Part shown: one piece after another, positions 1 through 13,323 of the stretch
How positions within the stretch are numbered: position 1 is the stretch's first letter
Layout: every line of letters begins with the position of its first letter
Assembly: GCA_932521035.1 (NCBI GenBank)
Contig: OW051497.1
Location: forward strand, 8,618,001-8,682,000
DNA: 64,000 nucleotides
Direction: 5' to 3'
DNA from: Oscheius dolichura
Lineage: Eukaryota > Nematoda > Chromadorea > Rhabditida > Rhabditidae
Position numbers and translations under genes: made by a program
The notes under the pieces: model-generated
What the model saw: only the letters and a program-made list of their open reading frames with translations
The model's database searches: none
Told to the model about the DNA's origin: nothing

Positions 1-1779
1 CAATTAGAAAATAAGTGCAACATTAACGAAGCATGAACAGAGAAGCATGAACAAGGAACGCGCTATTCACGTTAAAAAGAAAAAAGACCAATGCTTGTAA
101 TAAAGGGGGGTCAAAAGATGTAATGCTATAATCCGTTATAATAGTCCATAATAATTCGTTCCTTTCCTGGTAAAATGGCAAAATTTGCGGTACGTACGCA
201 GAGCGTCAGCTGTTCTTGGCGGGAACTACGTACGCGCGAGAACGTGAATTCGATTATCAAAATCGCTTCTAATTTCTTACGCTCAGGGGCGTGAACCAGG
301 CAAACAAATTCAAACGGGAAGAGTATCTCCTTGTTTGATTTGCACACGTAAAGTCTCTTCCTTACGTGATCAACGACAAATGTGGGCTCGTCAATCAATC
401 GAACACCACCGGCCCCTCGTTAGCGAGCACTGTCGGGTAGAGTTGCGTTGCGCAATCAATACGGAGTATGGGTATCGCCCCACCCTGTTTACGTAGTCAG
501 AATTACAAAAAGAGCTAGAGACCGAGAGTAGCGGATACCCGAAAGAGACTGCGCCGTGCGATTAGCAACGGCAAGGATGGCCAAGGATAGAAGGTCAGGG
601 TAGGGCTTCAGATAGATAAATATTTAATCACCGAGGATAATAGCTGATTACTAATCAGGTCATTCGGAATTCGCTCAGTTTATTAGTGTACGGTACTATA
701 CAGCTGGGCTTTCACGCGCTTTGCCCTAAGGGCAACAAGAATGCCAGAAGGCTGAATAAACATATAAGGGGATAAAGAAATATTTCAGGGATGTAACTAT
801 TATAACAAAGGCGATATTACACCGTTTCTATTTAGCAAGCGAAGCGGCAGGAGAAAGCCGTCATAATGATTCTCCCGGCTCCGCACCGGATTATAACCAT
901 GGCGACGGGAGAGAAGTGCCTTGTGAGGATTGATTGATGCCATGAGAGGTCTAGGTGCCTACCACTTTAAGCGTATGGTAACCTTTCTTAACCTCTTGCG
1001 TAATCTTAAGCATTTTGTTTTCCAAAACCAAAAAGAATTGTAAGATAGAAGGTCCCGGTGCTGTCTACATATAACGTTCTTCACCTGCTACTTGAAGAAT
1101 CAAACTGTGTGAAAAGTGAACCTATCTTAGAAATGGGTTGGCCCCTTAATAATTTAAATGTGGAGATTTGCCGCTAGGTCAAAAGTTTACTGCGCCGTAT
1201 CACGTTTAGGGTCACTGCGCAATGACGTCTTGTATAAACAATTTTGCAGATGTGGCTGGCCTTTTTGAAGCCGAGCCGAGCGCCCAACAAATCGGGCGAT
1301 GCCAGGGACCGGCTGTTGTCACAGATCTCTACTTGACAAGGACAAGATTGGCATTAAATCCATTCTTAAAAATTGAGGAGTTTGTTCTAAAGAGTACTGT
1401 TATACTTCCGAAATTTTCTCTCATGGGGGGTCTAATATTCGTCCTGTTTAGGTGTATTAGCTAGAATGATTAGTTTCTCAGGGCACTTAGAATGCAATGT
1501 CCTTTAACAGCGGGTAACTGCCAGAAGGACAATATGAAATGGCGGCCGACTTTCGGTTGCGACCCTTGGAAAATCCGCTAACAGTTGCACGCGCTTAGAG
1601 GAGATAGGAGCAAGTGCCATAGCCGATATAGCTTCTGGAACAAGGGAATGCCAAAAGAGGGACTTCGAACTGGTGGATTAGAAGGATTCTGGAAGTTCTT
1701 CTGCTTCCGGGTGGATCGCTAATGTTTTTACCCCCTCCCGGTACTATCTAACATAGAAAACGATTACAAATTGACAAAA
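1..1779. other. no recognised gene
   Basis: Only short open frames occur (up to about 90 codons, for example 126-398 on the minus strand). None shows a recognisable domain, signal peptide or consistent splice structure. The stretch is downstream of the minus-strand CAP gene and probably intergenic. Confidence 0.5.
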
Positions 1780-1785
1780 TTTATT
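1780..1785 (-). terminator. polyadenylation signal of the CAP-domain gene
   Basis: An AATAAA on the minus strand lies about 30 bases after the stop codon of the CAP-domain gene, the usual place for a compact 3' UTR. Confidence 0.7.
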
Positions 1786-1814
1786 GCTTTTCAAGGTCTA
1801 TAAAGTGTTAGATA

Positions 1815-2960
1815 TCAGCTACCCGTAAGCTGTGGTTTAACCACGTTAACAGCAAACTGCCCAGATCTGTTGTTGTTGCCAGCTGGTTTATAGAAGGCGA
1901 CAACTACTTGTTCCAACGGAGCTTCAATATTTCCATTGCTAAAGAATTAAAAATAGGACGAAGAGTCCAATAATTGCTTACGGTTTATGCTTCCTATCAA
2001 TTTCATAAGAATCCGGGTTAATGAAGGCTCTTCCAACTCCGATCTGGAAGCAAACAACCATTATGCCCCGTCGCAATCGTGAGTTCCAAACCTTTACGGA
2101 TTGAAATTGTTATTGAGACTGTCAAGGAACACCGTGACTACTGCTGACCATAAAAGTGTTGGTTTGGTGTTTTATTTTAAGAGCAGGTGTCATTATAAAT
2201 GTACAAAATGGAATCCCGAAAAGACTTGCACAGAAACCTCTCACACTTTTCTAAAGAAGGACTTACCTCTTCAGTTCCTTTCCACACAACTTGAGTAAAA
2301 TAGTTGGTTCCTCTTTGCCAACCAGGAGTGTCATATTCATATTTCTCGTGTTCTTCGTACCAATGCTCGACCACTAAAGTCACAGTAACAGTAACATTTG
2401 TATTCCCACTTTTATCCGGGTCTAAGTTCTTGGGAAAAAATGTAATATTTTCTCCGACCCCGCTTAGTTCGCTATATGAAAGATGAGCCTGATCAGCCAG
2501 CCGTTCTGCCCAGTGTTGTGCCAATTTGTCCAATTCATTGCTGTGTCGAAGGTCTGCCGATCCATGCTGCAATGAGGCAACTTATCCCTTGCTCAGACAC
2601 CAGTTCGTGTTTCTCCCAAAGGTGTCACTTGAAATAGATTTCATGAGGAAGAGAGGGGAACCCCTTTAAGACTTCGTTAGCGAAAAGGGCTAACCCCCAG
2701 CAATGAATAGCCGCCAGTCCAATTGCGGACTATTCGATTTGGGGTATCTTCTTAGAATCCCCCGAAGTCTACCTTATTGGTTCTTATAGTGATCAAACTA
2801 TCAACAAACAACAACATTATTGAGTTGAACAAGTTGCAAATGGCGACAATGGGAAAAGGAAATGAAGAGAATGACCAACCGCTCTCCTCCGTCGGTTATG
2901 GGCTTCGATGATTTCATCAACGAACGCTTCCCGCTCTTCAGGAGGCTCCGACATCTTCAT
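1815..2960 (-). CDS. CAP/SCP-domain protein, GAPR-1 (GLIPR2)-like
   Basis: Four exons in transcript order: 2880-2960, 2267-2566, 1982-2043, 1815-1938, joining in phase to 188 codons plus stop. The protein has the CAP order: a HNRRRR start, then HGSADL, LAQHWAERLA, GENITFF, HWYEEHEKYEY, GTNYFTQVVWKG, GVGRA and finally VVVAFYKPAGNNN. The conserved CAP His (H in QH|GSADL), Glu (GEN) and His (the HF-type block, here NYFTQVVW) blocks are all present, although the second His position reads as Asn-Tyr. No signal peptide is visible, so it fits the intracellular, membrane-associated GAPR-1 group better than secreted venom-allergen-like proteins. An in-frame second ATG at 2952-2954 could be the true start. 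The donor at 2879 (GTTGG) is weak but is the only one in phase. Family membership is firm; the cellular role is inferred. Confidence 0.9.
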
Positions 2961-4983
2961 GTACTAAAAAAAGAGATTAAAGATTGGAAACCACGAGGAA
3001 AAATGAATATAAGCGGATGAACGGATGCAAGTTAGTGGTGGGTGACGCTTGATTGGTTTGTTATCGTGCTTGGAGGAAAAATCAAGCAAACAACGGGAGC
3101 AAAAGCAGATGCAGAAAAGAAATATCTTCCTGTTGAAAAATGGCTGGAAGGTTTGCGACTGCCCCTCAAGATGGCTTAGAGAAAAATGACTGGGTGGAAA
3201 AAGAGGGTCACTATTTGACAAATGGAACTGCCCTAATACGACCGAACGAAGAGATATTACCAGGGGGTGAGAGGATTTTTCTCGGATTCAATTGGGAGGA
3301 CACATATTTCGTAAACATAAACAGAAAGACAGCTGTGAGTTGGATGCCAGCGGCGTTGAAAACTTGGCAGCGAGAGACCCGGCTGTTCACAGCCGTTGTC
3401 CAACAAGCAAACGTGATTAAGTGCGTTCCGGCAGGAGTGAAACATAACCCTTCGGAAGAAGTTGTTTGCTATCAAATTAGGAGAAGAAAGAAATCCTGTT
3501 GAGACCTTATTCTTCAGTAAAGGGGGAGCATGTAATGTTCATAACAAACAAAATACTGATACATTAGCATAAAGGGCAGGCAGTGGGAGTTGGATATGAC
3601 ATGAAATCATTAGGCCGTCTTCTCCTACTGGAGGAAGGAAACGCTTGATCTTTGCTGACTAATGGGAGCTTCTTACGGCACATAGTTATTACATTAACAA
3701 TTCTCAGAGATCAATTGGGTGTGAATTAGCCGACGGAGAGAAAAGATCCTTAGAAAAGGGTGTTCTAATAAGCTTCTGACGACGTATCTCATCATTATTC
3801 TAACCATTAGCTACTTGTATGAATTCCTTTGACGTGAGTTCAAGCCTCATAGTTCTTAGGACAGCCAAAGGACAATGGTTTGCCATTAAAATTGTTTATA
3901 ATGTAGCTGGAGAGACTCGGAAAGAGGAAGTAGAGAAGTTTGTGGTCTGAGGAGGATATATAGAAACGCATTTGGAGTTATTTGGAAGAAAGATGTAGCG
4001 AACGGAAACGCGTCTACTGCCCGATATGAAGTTGGCCAAATGGAGTCCGCTTAGGTTGAATCGAACAGGAGTGAGAGCCAATCTAGCCGGGGCATAACAA
4101 TGTTCCTCCTCGAAATGCAGCAATCATCGTCAATGTTGAAGAAGAGCTACTAAGAGGATGGGGTGGACCAATTGAGAAATGTCTCGTCTCTTATCGTCAA
4201 AGCCGATCTACTACGATGGATGAACTAGGCGTCGTTAGTTTTATTATATCCGCTTAATGGAGAATTATTGCTATAGGAAAGGGCGGAAGGGACCAGAAGA
4301 AGGAGGCCCACCTGCTTCCAGAAAGATCTAAAAACGAGGCCGGTTCTTCGAATCATCTCATCATTTCTTTAATGGAGTACGTTTTCTGACGGCTAAGAGG
4401 CTCCTCAGAACATCTCCCGTAATAGTATTTTTATTAGCATTTTAATCTTTATTTTTGCAAAGACATGATCCACTTTAGAAGCTATAAATCATAATATTCA
4501 AAGCGCACACGACAAAAAAAAACAAAAATAACTATATACTAGTAGAAGCTAGGAGCTCGTGAAAGGGGGTAGGCATTTGGATGATTGTTGCTTACTGTAT
4601 AATAATGATCATAACAAGGGGGAAGATGCATAGAGCACTGCAGAAAATAGCGGAAAAGGGTAGGGAGAAGTTCTCGGAGAATAGGAGAAGATAGATAGGG
4701 TCGGGGGAAAGGGGACAGGGAAAGGAGGTCTACCTCTACTTTGACCGAACTGGCCAAATGTGTTCCTACGACAACGAGGCACGTTGTCTATATTATAAGA
4801 CCTATAAAACAACGCATAATAAAACAATATGAGTCTAGGAAAAATACTCCTAAAAACTGCACTTTTCTTAGAATATAACCGTCAAAATGTTAGCTGGAGA
4901 GTTATATGAAAGGCAAAAAAAGCCACGGGGATGGCGAGTAGCGACAGGGCAGGCAAAAAACATTAAAAAGATATAATATCTGC
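2961..4983. other. no recognised gene
   Basis: Intergenic space between the start of the CAP gene and the 3' end of the UNC-115 gene. An open frame of 120 codons at 3140-3502 (+) and two frames of 72-75 codons near 4.5-4.8 kb have no motif I recognise and no supporting splice sites. Treated as non-coding. Confidence 0.45.
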
Positions 4984-7900
4984 TTAGAAAAGTTTAGCCT
5001 TGCGCTTCAGGTTGATGCGTTTCCATTCGGGAAGCTTGTAGAATTCGATGGGGCTCATCTCGAAGACTTTCTCGAACTCATCTCGGCAGAGATGGCGCTC
5101 GAGGTGCATTCTGAAAGGTGGTAGTTAGCAACAAAAGACTTGACTGCTACTCGCATTCTCAGTATGTAGGCTTTAAAGGAACTGTCAGGGACCAAAAACA
5201 ACTTGTACTTAAAAAATTCGCCTTTTTCTCCTGATCACGGTGGTCTATTTATTTTTGCATACGCCTGTATCACGAGAAAAATACACATTTATGATGATCG
5301 TTGCAAGACCTTTATGGTGTCCCGCAACGATCGTGATCACGGAAATGGAATGCATTTATGACTTTGGGATAAAAACGCCATTTACTTTGGGATAAAAACG
5401 CCATTTTCTGGTGATTGCAATGTCCATATGGAAAAATAAATATATCATCTTGATCAGGAGAAAACGGCAAATTTTCTAAGCCTATATTGAGTTAGTTTGC
5501 GAGCTGTTTTGAAAGAGGAAATGCGGAGAACGCAACATGATTCGTAAAATACGCACAAAAGACCCCGAAACGAAAAGTTGGATAGAGAATAGGCCCCATA
5601 TGCATTCAGTCGCTTGGGACTCGATTGCTCAGGGTCAAATGATCACTTTCACGTGGTCCCTGACAGTTCCTTTAAAAGGAACCTAAAACGCCCTTCCTGG
5701 ATGCAGAATAAAGCTTACTGTGGTCGTCTGGGCACAGAATTACGCTCAAAATAACATAGCCCCTAAAGGGCGTGTTTTCGCTGTCATTGTGACACTCAGC
5801 GTGTCTATTCCCGCCGTCACAGGTATATTATTGCTGCTCTTCCCCGTCTGAAGAAGAGCCTCTACCTAATTATTCGCAAAATGGCCTGGATCTGCCTAAT
5901 TCCCCAACACAACAGGTGAGAAATTGTTTTTTTCTCATCCTTTTATCCCAGCTGTGGCCATCTGGGCTCAAATTGCCTACAGTTCTGGTCACGCGACACG
6001 TCTTGTTTCATTCTGCTAATATTCTTCGCCATTGCCTATCGCACAATATACGCACTGGGCCTTCTTCTGCTACCGCTGCCCCGATCGATCGACCGTCTGA
6101 CTTCAAATGTGTCATTTCGTCCCCTCACAGGTAAGCCGTTTTAAACTCGTATCTTGCTTTTGACATCGTAACCTCATCCCTCTTTGAAATACAAACAGAT
6201 CTCTTTCTCTCTATTTACCTGTCAACATCCTCAGGAAATTTCTTTGAAACGTTGCTTGTCTGTAGATCAGTCAGGTTGTAGATCTTTGCCGGTTTGCTCA
6301 TATCCGGGAGAGACGACCTCAAAGCGGATCTCATTTCCCCAGCTGGCCTCATTCCAAGAGAATTGGACAACGAATCTAAAAAGTTCCTTATACACTCGAA
6401 GTCAAATCAGTAATCTATTGATTAGCCAGAAACGTATTCTTCCGCAGGGAACAGTTGTGGTCGAATAACAATATTAAAATAATAATAAGAACTATAAAAG
6501 AATAGAAGAAATAATACTAACGTTCTGAGTAATGACTGCTAATGGTAGTATCTAAGTTCTCCATCGAGCCGTAAGGATATCCAGTTGGGAGAGTGTTAGC
6601 ACGCAATGTATTAGCTAGAAGGGGATATTACTCAAACCTCGTTCCGTTAGATGTATACCTCTACTGTCTGGGATATGGAAACAAGGCAACGTGTTGCCCT
6701 GGTTCCTTGGCAGTCCTCCTTCCCACTGTGTCCACGGTTTAGGCCGGCTCATATGACGAGATGGAGCTTAATTTATGTAAACGTAAGGGATAGACTTTCT
6801 CCACTTACAGGCATTGATTGGCACATCGTATCTAAACCTAAGATGTGGCATCTTCTTGGCTGAAGGTGTCCGGCTAGCGTTTCTAGGGTCCCAGTGGAGG
6901 GGCATTCGCTGTTTTCGGTGGCTGTCTTCAATATTTTGTTTGATTACATGAGCAATGGAAGAGTCATCGTATTTTTCTAAGGTCTCTACTGTCTGTAAAT
7001 AAACACTCAGTGAGAACAATAGGAAAGACGGTACCTTCTTCAGTTTATCTTCATCTACCCGTTCAGATTCAGAAAGCTCATCGTCAGAAATCTCATTTTC
7101 AATGGATGACGTGGATAATCGCCGTTTTAGCTCCTCTACAGCGTATGGGAATGGCGGTGCCGGGAAATCTTCTCTCTCGATTGGTGGCAACTAAAAATAG
7201 GAAGGAGAGATTAGTTAAGCGGAAGAGGATGACTCACAGCATTTGGATCAGGAGCATGGGCAGCCGGGAAGTGTGCCATCTCAATAGGTTCCTCATTATC
7301 CATATGAGGCGATTTCGGCCTAGGCATCTCTTTCTCCAAATCCTCAGCTAAAATATATTTTGTGTGAGTGTTTCATAACTGAAACTCACTAAGTCTCTGC
7401 ATTCCCGTCTTCAAACAAGCGAATCTCGATTTTCTAACCCTTATGGGACCTAAACAAAGTGATAAGAACACAATGGAAGCACCTCACCCTGAGGAATATG
7501 ATATTGTGGTGCATTTGGCTCCTTGGCATTGCTTGTGGGATGCCTCAAGTAGGTTGTCTCGACTTCTGGCAGAAGGTACATGTATGTCAGATGCTGCCCG
7601 AAAGTTGTGTGATACTTTGGCTCCTTCCTTGAAGCGACAGTTCCTCCCTTTGCGGTGACCTATAAAATGGCAATTTTGTAGAGAATTAAAGAGAGAATCG
7701 TGTACAGCCGCCTTAAGACAAATAGCCTTCCGCGAAAGGAATATACTGGCAAGCGCGATTATACCACCAGAGACTGCTGATAAGAGGACACATATAACTA
7801 TCGCCTAGTGGTATTCTGTACAACGGCTGTCAACAAAAGAAAACCAATCTGGCTAGCTATAAACTGTCTCCTTTTTTTAACTATTAATGTTTAAATGATG

Positions 7901-10493
7901 CGAATGTGAGAGGTGAAAAGAGGATGGCATTGGGACAACTGAAGGCTGTTTGACCAAAGGATGTGCCACGGAGCGCCCCAGCGAGCGAGCTTGTTACCCC
8001 GTTAAGAGTGCCCCCTATCAAATAATATGACCCGGCGGGGCAAAGTAAGCCGCTTAACACCTCTGCCTTCCATCCCCCCTCTGTCTTCCGCTCGTCTCCT
8101 TACCGCGATATTTTCCGTCGTTCTCGAGTGTTCACACGATGGGTGCCAAATTTCATCTCCCTGCATGAACATCTCTTCTCCGTCGCCGAAATGTGATCCA
8201 CAGCGTGAACATCTTGCACACGTCGGATGGAATTTGTAGTTACCCGCCTGAAATGAGACTATTTTTATCGGTTAAACAGCTGAGAATCAGCTGGAAGGTA
8301 AAGAAGTTCTGTCTGTCTTCTATTTGTCCCCGAGTAGAGATAGATGATACTACTCGCACCCGACCGTGTCAACAAGAAGTAGCATCGTCTTTCTCCGCAT
8401 ATATGGGCAGAAAATAATCTTCTGCGCGCTCTCTAGTCGCCTCCGTCGCTTACCTGAAGAACGCGTCCAGCAATAAATTTCTGACATTCATAACAGCGCA
8501 CTCCATATCGCTCGTTGTAGTCCCGTAAACATAAAGGCTTTCCTTCGTGTGACATATACTCGCCGTGGAGAACGGCTGCACATTCGCTGAAGAAATGGAT
8601 ACGTATACAGTAAGACTTGAGTGGAATTACCTGCACTTGAAGCAGTAGACGTGCCATGGCAGACCCAAGGCGAGGAGAACTTGCCCCGTGGAGAGCGGTT
8701 GGTCACAGGCGGCACAGGCTGCAATATCCCCGCGTTATTGTTCGTACATCAGTGGTCTATATATTTCTGGGGGCCCTATCTGGGTGCCGAATCTCTTAGC
8801 TTCCGGCATTGCCCCCCTCTTCACCCAGTAGTCTGCAGCGATTACTGCGCTGCCTATTGTCTGTGCCGATTCCATTAACATGGGCCGGGCCATCTCTCGT
8901 CTCTCTGCCTCTTCTCGAAAACTCGAAAGGGAAGCAATGACAAAAAGTGGAAGTCAATAGTCAACCCCGGAGCCGTCTCGTTGTGGTTTGTGTCTTTCCA
9001 GAGGGAATATTCGATACTAAAAGTCTCTCTCTCCTTCTGGAAGAGGGGGCACCCCGAAAATTTTGACAAGTGGCACCCTCCGAATTGAACAAATTGAAAG
9101 AATTCGAAACGCGAGGCTTGAGTAAATATTTGCTAATCTAATTTGCGAATCACGCGTTATGATTTTCAAATATTAATATATCATAATCCATATCCGCCAA
9201 TTTTTTGTTGTAACAACGTAAAATGGCAGAGGCAGTGGTCAGCAAGTGTTCAAAGATTCTCTTTCCCCTCGGGCAAAGGTCTAGCGAGGATCCGTATGTC
9301 CCGGGCTGTGTTTATAGGCAAGGGCTTCTCACAACTCCCTTTTACACTTAGGCGCAGCTGCCACCTGCAGCGCAAGCTACCTGTCCGACCCTAATTTGTG
9401 GAAAAAGGTCGCGCTCACTCGTAGGAGATCCCAATGGAGAGACTTGGGAGGTGGTCATCATCGACATGCTGGTATCCACGGTCGGCGCGGAGTGGCCGTT
9501 CGTCTGCCGGGACAACGTCTGTGCCGGTGTCGGAGATTTGCTCGGTGACATGCTGTGGATCTTAAGCTCCTTGCCCTCGCTTCGATAATCTTCTGGACAG
9601 AGATAGACATTGTCGGATGTTGTGTAGTAGCCGGATTCATTTAAAGGTCTCGCACATTCTGAAAAATCATGTTGTCGACTCATTTATGACCTCGCTATGT
9701 GTGAAACCGTGTGGAGGCCCATCTTGCAGCGCCATCCAGATGGTTGTGCTCTCCAATTACACTAACAGACGCTGCTTATACATTTGCAATAATTCACTTA
9801 AGAAAGCGACAAGATACTATCTTCAAAAGGCGTTCGAGGAATTTTTAAAAGAAAGAAAATACTACTTTTCGCGGAAATGAATGCAAGGCAAAAAATCAAT
9901 GGCAAGACAATCGAAAAGCGTTATAAATGCACACAAATACCGGTGGTTTTGAATAATTCGTGATTAGAAATTTGCCTAAGCAAACAATGAGAAGTAATTC
10001 ATATGCGTCACCGTCCCAAAAATGACTCACTTGCACATTTGAAGCACTGAATGTGGAAATACTTGTCCTTATCCTTCAGAACATCTCCGGAGCATTTTTT
10101 CCGGCATACCTCACACTTTTTACCTGGAAATATAAAGTATCCTATAAGTTTAGAAAAATCGGCACGATAAAGTCGTGGTTCTAAATAAATTCCACGCGTT
10201 TCTATCTGTTTGCTGAACGCCAAACGCAGACTCCTTGAGTGCGCTTTTGTTTGGTATTTTACGCAATTCCGATGTGGCAAAGCGTTCGAGTATTTTTTGG
10301 ATAAAATGAGTCATATTACACCGATTGGAAACGAAAATAAACAAAAGATAAGCTAAAACCGTAACCAGTAATGTGTAACTACAGTTATCAGCTGCCTACT
10401 GTAATTGATTATTTATTTACATCATTCTGATAAATCATTTCTGTTTATCTCAATATCTCGTAAACAAAAAAAAGTCATATTGAACTTACCCAT
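4984..10493 (-). CDS. unc-115: actin-binding LIM protein (abLIM / UNC-115 homologue)
   Basis: Fourteen coding exons (10490-10493, 10031-10123, 9365-9658, 8631-8718, 8454-8586, 8104-8247, 7488-7659, 7238-7347, 7035-7190, 6809-6992, 6659-6766, 6522-6614, 6219-6375, 4984-5110) join in phase to 620 codons plus stop. There are three LIM zinc-binding domains (about residues 5-57, 131-190, 193-250). A central linker carries abLIM signatures such as REDFPAPPFPY, SRTPSAKK and SPSRHMSRPKPW. A villin headpiece ends the protein: HLERHLCRDEF, WKRINLKRKAKLF. Three LIMs plus headpiece is the nematode UNC-115 layout; vertebrate abLIM has four. The family binds F-actin and acts downstream of Rac in axon guidance. 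The start is the ATG that ends its exon (ATGG|gtaagt). An upstream leader exon (10494-10589) is also open in frame, so a longer N terminus is possible. The 1.1 kb last intron holds a MITE. Confidence 0.95.
5177..5671. mobile_element. piggyBac-like MITE (non-autonomous)
   Basis: A perfect 17-base inverted repeat, AGGAACTGTCAGGGACC, bounds the element at 5177-5193 and 5655-5671. Each end is flanked by TTAA (5173-5176 and 5672-5675), the target-site duplication of the piggyBac superfamily. The 495-base interior has no transposase frame. It holds a 23-base direct repeat (5361-5406) and a perfect 9-base hairpin (5295-5303 with 5323-5331). It sits in the last intron of the UNC-115 gene. The superfamily is inferred from the TTAA duplication and the inverted repeats. 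No second copy was seen in this window. Confidence 0.8.
5361..5406. repeat. 23-base direct tandem repeat inside the MITE
   Basis: Two adjacent identical 23-base units (5361-5383 and 5384-5406) beginning ACTTTGGGATAAAAACGCC. A tandem duplication inside a MITE usually arises by slippage and could be variable between individuals. Confidence 0.85.
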
Positions 10494-13323
10494 GCCTGTG
10501 CGCAACGAGAGGGCAGAGAGAATGCGCCGATCAATAGAGCTGTTTCCAATAACACTGGCCCGAGCGGCCGCGTTCAATAGCCTCACCTGCTAAAAAGAAC
10601 GTGAATAAGCGTAAAACTTGTTCATATCCATTATAAAATTAAGTCTGAAGGTCAACGGGGAAGTCCTCTTCCTATTCTCTTATCAATTTTGGTTTTTTTA
10701 CAGTAGCTGTCTAATCACTTTATCATCTGGGTTTCAGCAATCAACCGGGGCTTGATAAGATATAGGCGGAAAAGGAAAACAAATGGCAAGCAAAGTGAAA
10801 ACGCTTTCTAAAAGAGAAAAAAGATGACAGGCTTTTTTTGTCGCTTGTCTGTATTTTTGTTGTCTACGCTGCCGCGCGCATCAACACGTAATTGTTCGGG
10901 CGCTGGGATCTGTTGTACCGACTCGCCCTTGCCCCTTCAACCTCTAGCAGAAAATAGAATTTATGAATTTGTACGTTGGAATAACAAGGAAAGCCAACTG
11001 CAAAACACCTGCAGTGCATAGCTGTCAGGAAGTGACTGCTGCTATTTTCTTCCACCTCCCCTGTGTCAAAAGAAATATGACATAGTTCACACTCGAAATT
11101 GCCACAATTTTGCTCAAAGGAGGGCGTGAGAAGTGGACAAAGTGGGCTGACTAAAAAGAAGGTCAATCCTAGGATTTTCAGAGTTTGGACTCTCTAATTG
11201 TTGCTCTCGCAGAACTGGAAGGGCTCTAGAGCGCTTGGTCCCTCTCCGTATGGCAGAGAGTGGGTTTCGATAGCCTCTCCTAGTCGTAAAAAACTGTGGG
11301 AAAGGAATTTTATCACTCTGAGGTCGGCACCCTCCCCGTCGGAGGAGATAAAACCACGTATTCAATAAAATGGACTAATTGCGTGGCATTGTATATAGCC
11401 TTGGGAACTGCAGGCGAATGAAAGTAGCTCGGGGAAATTGAAAGTAATCAAGAAAGTTGACTGCGACTCTGAAGACTGCACAAATAAAACTTGTTGGGCG
11501 GCGAGGTTTCGTGGTAATGTAGGTAGGCGCAGAGAGTAAACTCTCTGGGATTTCGAGTGAGTGGCAGAGAGACCAGTTGACGGAAGAGAAACGTTTTGAT
11601 TCGCGCGTTAGCCCTTTCCAACAATACGCTCCACATGATCGATTTCGTGTTAGCAAAGCATAAAAATTGGAAGCCGGAAAGAGATCCAATGCGCAGTAGG
11701 GGTGCCCTCCCCCTTCTCTCTAGTACAGCAGCAGCAACCCCGACCCCAAATGAGAACGTCTGGAAGGGCAATGCAACACTAATGGCTGGAAGAATGAAAG
11801 CCATTAATCTGAGGAGAAGCAGTGAATCCTTGCCAAATATGGCCAATGGAGAAAAATCGAAATGTTGGGATTTAAGATTCAGGGGGTCAGGGGAGAGTTG
11901 ACGAGGGTTCTCCAGGGAGTCGGGGATAAGATTTAGGGAGAGGCGGGTGACACTTGCGGTAAGAGGAGGAAGTGCCTAGGGCATTAGGAAAGATCTCCGA
12001 ACTTGTCAAAGAAGTGCTCAAGATGAATAATAACCAAGCAAATCAAAAAGAGAAACAAAGAAAGGGCCGACCAACGGAGGCAGCTGAATGCACTGGAAGA
12101 ACACTGTTTGAAAAAAACATTCTGTATAGTGAAAGAAACTGTTTTATAGTCTGGTGCGTGGCTCACGCTATAAAAGATACTATGGGAATCCATCTAAGAA
12201 AAATTATCGTTGTTTTGGTGGCTAGCGGTAGGAAACAAATATCCTCCGCGACTGGGGACCTTGAGCTAGATTTGAATTCGGTCCTCTGTTTACTGGAACA
12301 CCTTGTTAAAAGCCTATGCTGCTTTAAGAAAATGGGGTAACCCAAGGAAAACAAATAGTAGGGAGGCGGCATTGTCTCTATTACTGGAGTAAGCTAAAGA
12401 AACCCTAGGTCCTGTAATCTCATGGCACACAAGGAGCAGTTGCCGGAATGCACTGTACAGCCCCGTAAATGTGCCTATTTCACCGTAAATAGAGAGCAAT
12501 CCGCTTAATGGGAGTGTCTTCCGTATTACGAGGTCAATCAACCTGAAGTAATCAGGCCGTTTTTGAATCGAATGGCAGGCTACTTATGCCCATGATACTA
12601 TTGATCCCCTTTTACATCATTTTTACGATTTATACCCCAAAAGTTACCAGATTTCATTTATAGACGTTTAAATTTAAGGTTAACTCATATTTTTCCTATT
12701 TTCCTGATTTCTTATGGCCAACCTTTTGTACCTGCCTTGTTTGCCTCTATTTATCGCCTATTTTAAGCCTAATATTGTTACTTTTTGTCAAAGGTGAGCA
12801 AAGTTCTCGGTTGCATCTGCTATACGAGGTGACCTCAAAGGCCATCCGGAAGAAATTGGTCTCGCAGCGAAGCTAAGTCGCCGCGCTCGTGCTTGCCTAG
12901 CACCACTGCACACAACTAGACGATTCCATCAGCTGTTACATCCTTCATCTTCTATTTCTTTCGAGCGCGTCGCTTTTGACTCAATTTCAGTTATGTTTAT
13001 AGAATCTCCTAATTCATTGGCGTCATATTATACTAGGTTGAGGCGCTTGAAAAGTTATTTTCGGGAGAAACCCCTTTCAGTTTTCTTGGCCTGCTAGTGA
13101 GCAGCGTTTATAGGGAAACCCCATTTTAAAATCATTTCTAAAATTAAACAACAACAAAATTTACAGTTTCTTGTCTATTTCCATCTATTACAACTTAAAA
13201 TTACCACTTTTGAAATAGAACTTAATCGATTGGCGAAGAGGCCGCATATATTCCTGGCGTTTGCATTTCTTTTCTCGTTAATCGATTTCCCTCCCTCGTC
13301 CAGTTTTATCCCCCTCTTCAGTA
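10494..13323. other. intergenic region between divergent unc-115 and skp1, with unc-115 leader exon
   Basis: Just upstream of the unc-115 start, an exon-like block (10494-10589, minus strand) is bounded by a TTTTAG acceptor and continues into the start codon. It is probably the 5' UTR or an alternative N terminus. The rest, about 2.7 kb, shows only overlapping short frames on both strands (for example 11448-11901 and 11972-12340) without motifs. It probably holds the regulatory DNA of both divergent genes. Confidence 0.5.

Noticed and set aside
3140-3502. 120-codon plus-strand frame
   Set aside because: Starts at a plausible ATG but matches nothing I know, and has no acceptor, poly(A) signal or neighbouring exons.
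11448-12340. Overlapping frames of 100-132 codons on both strands
   Set aside because: No motif and no splice-site support. Antisense pairs of this length arise by chance in moderately GC-rich sequence.
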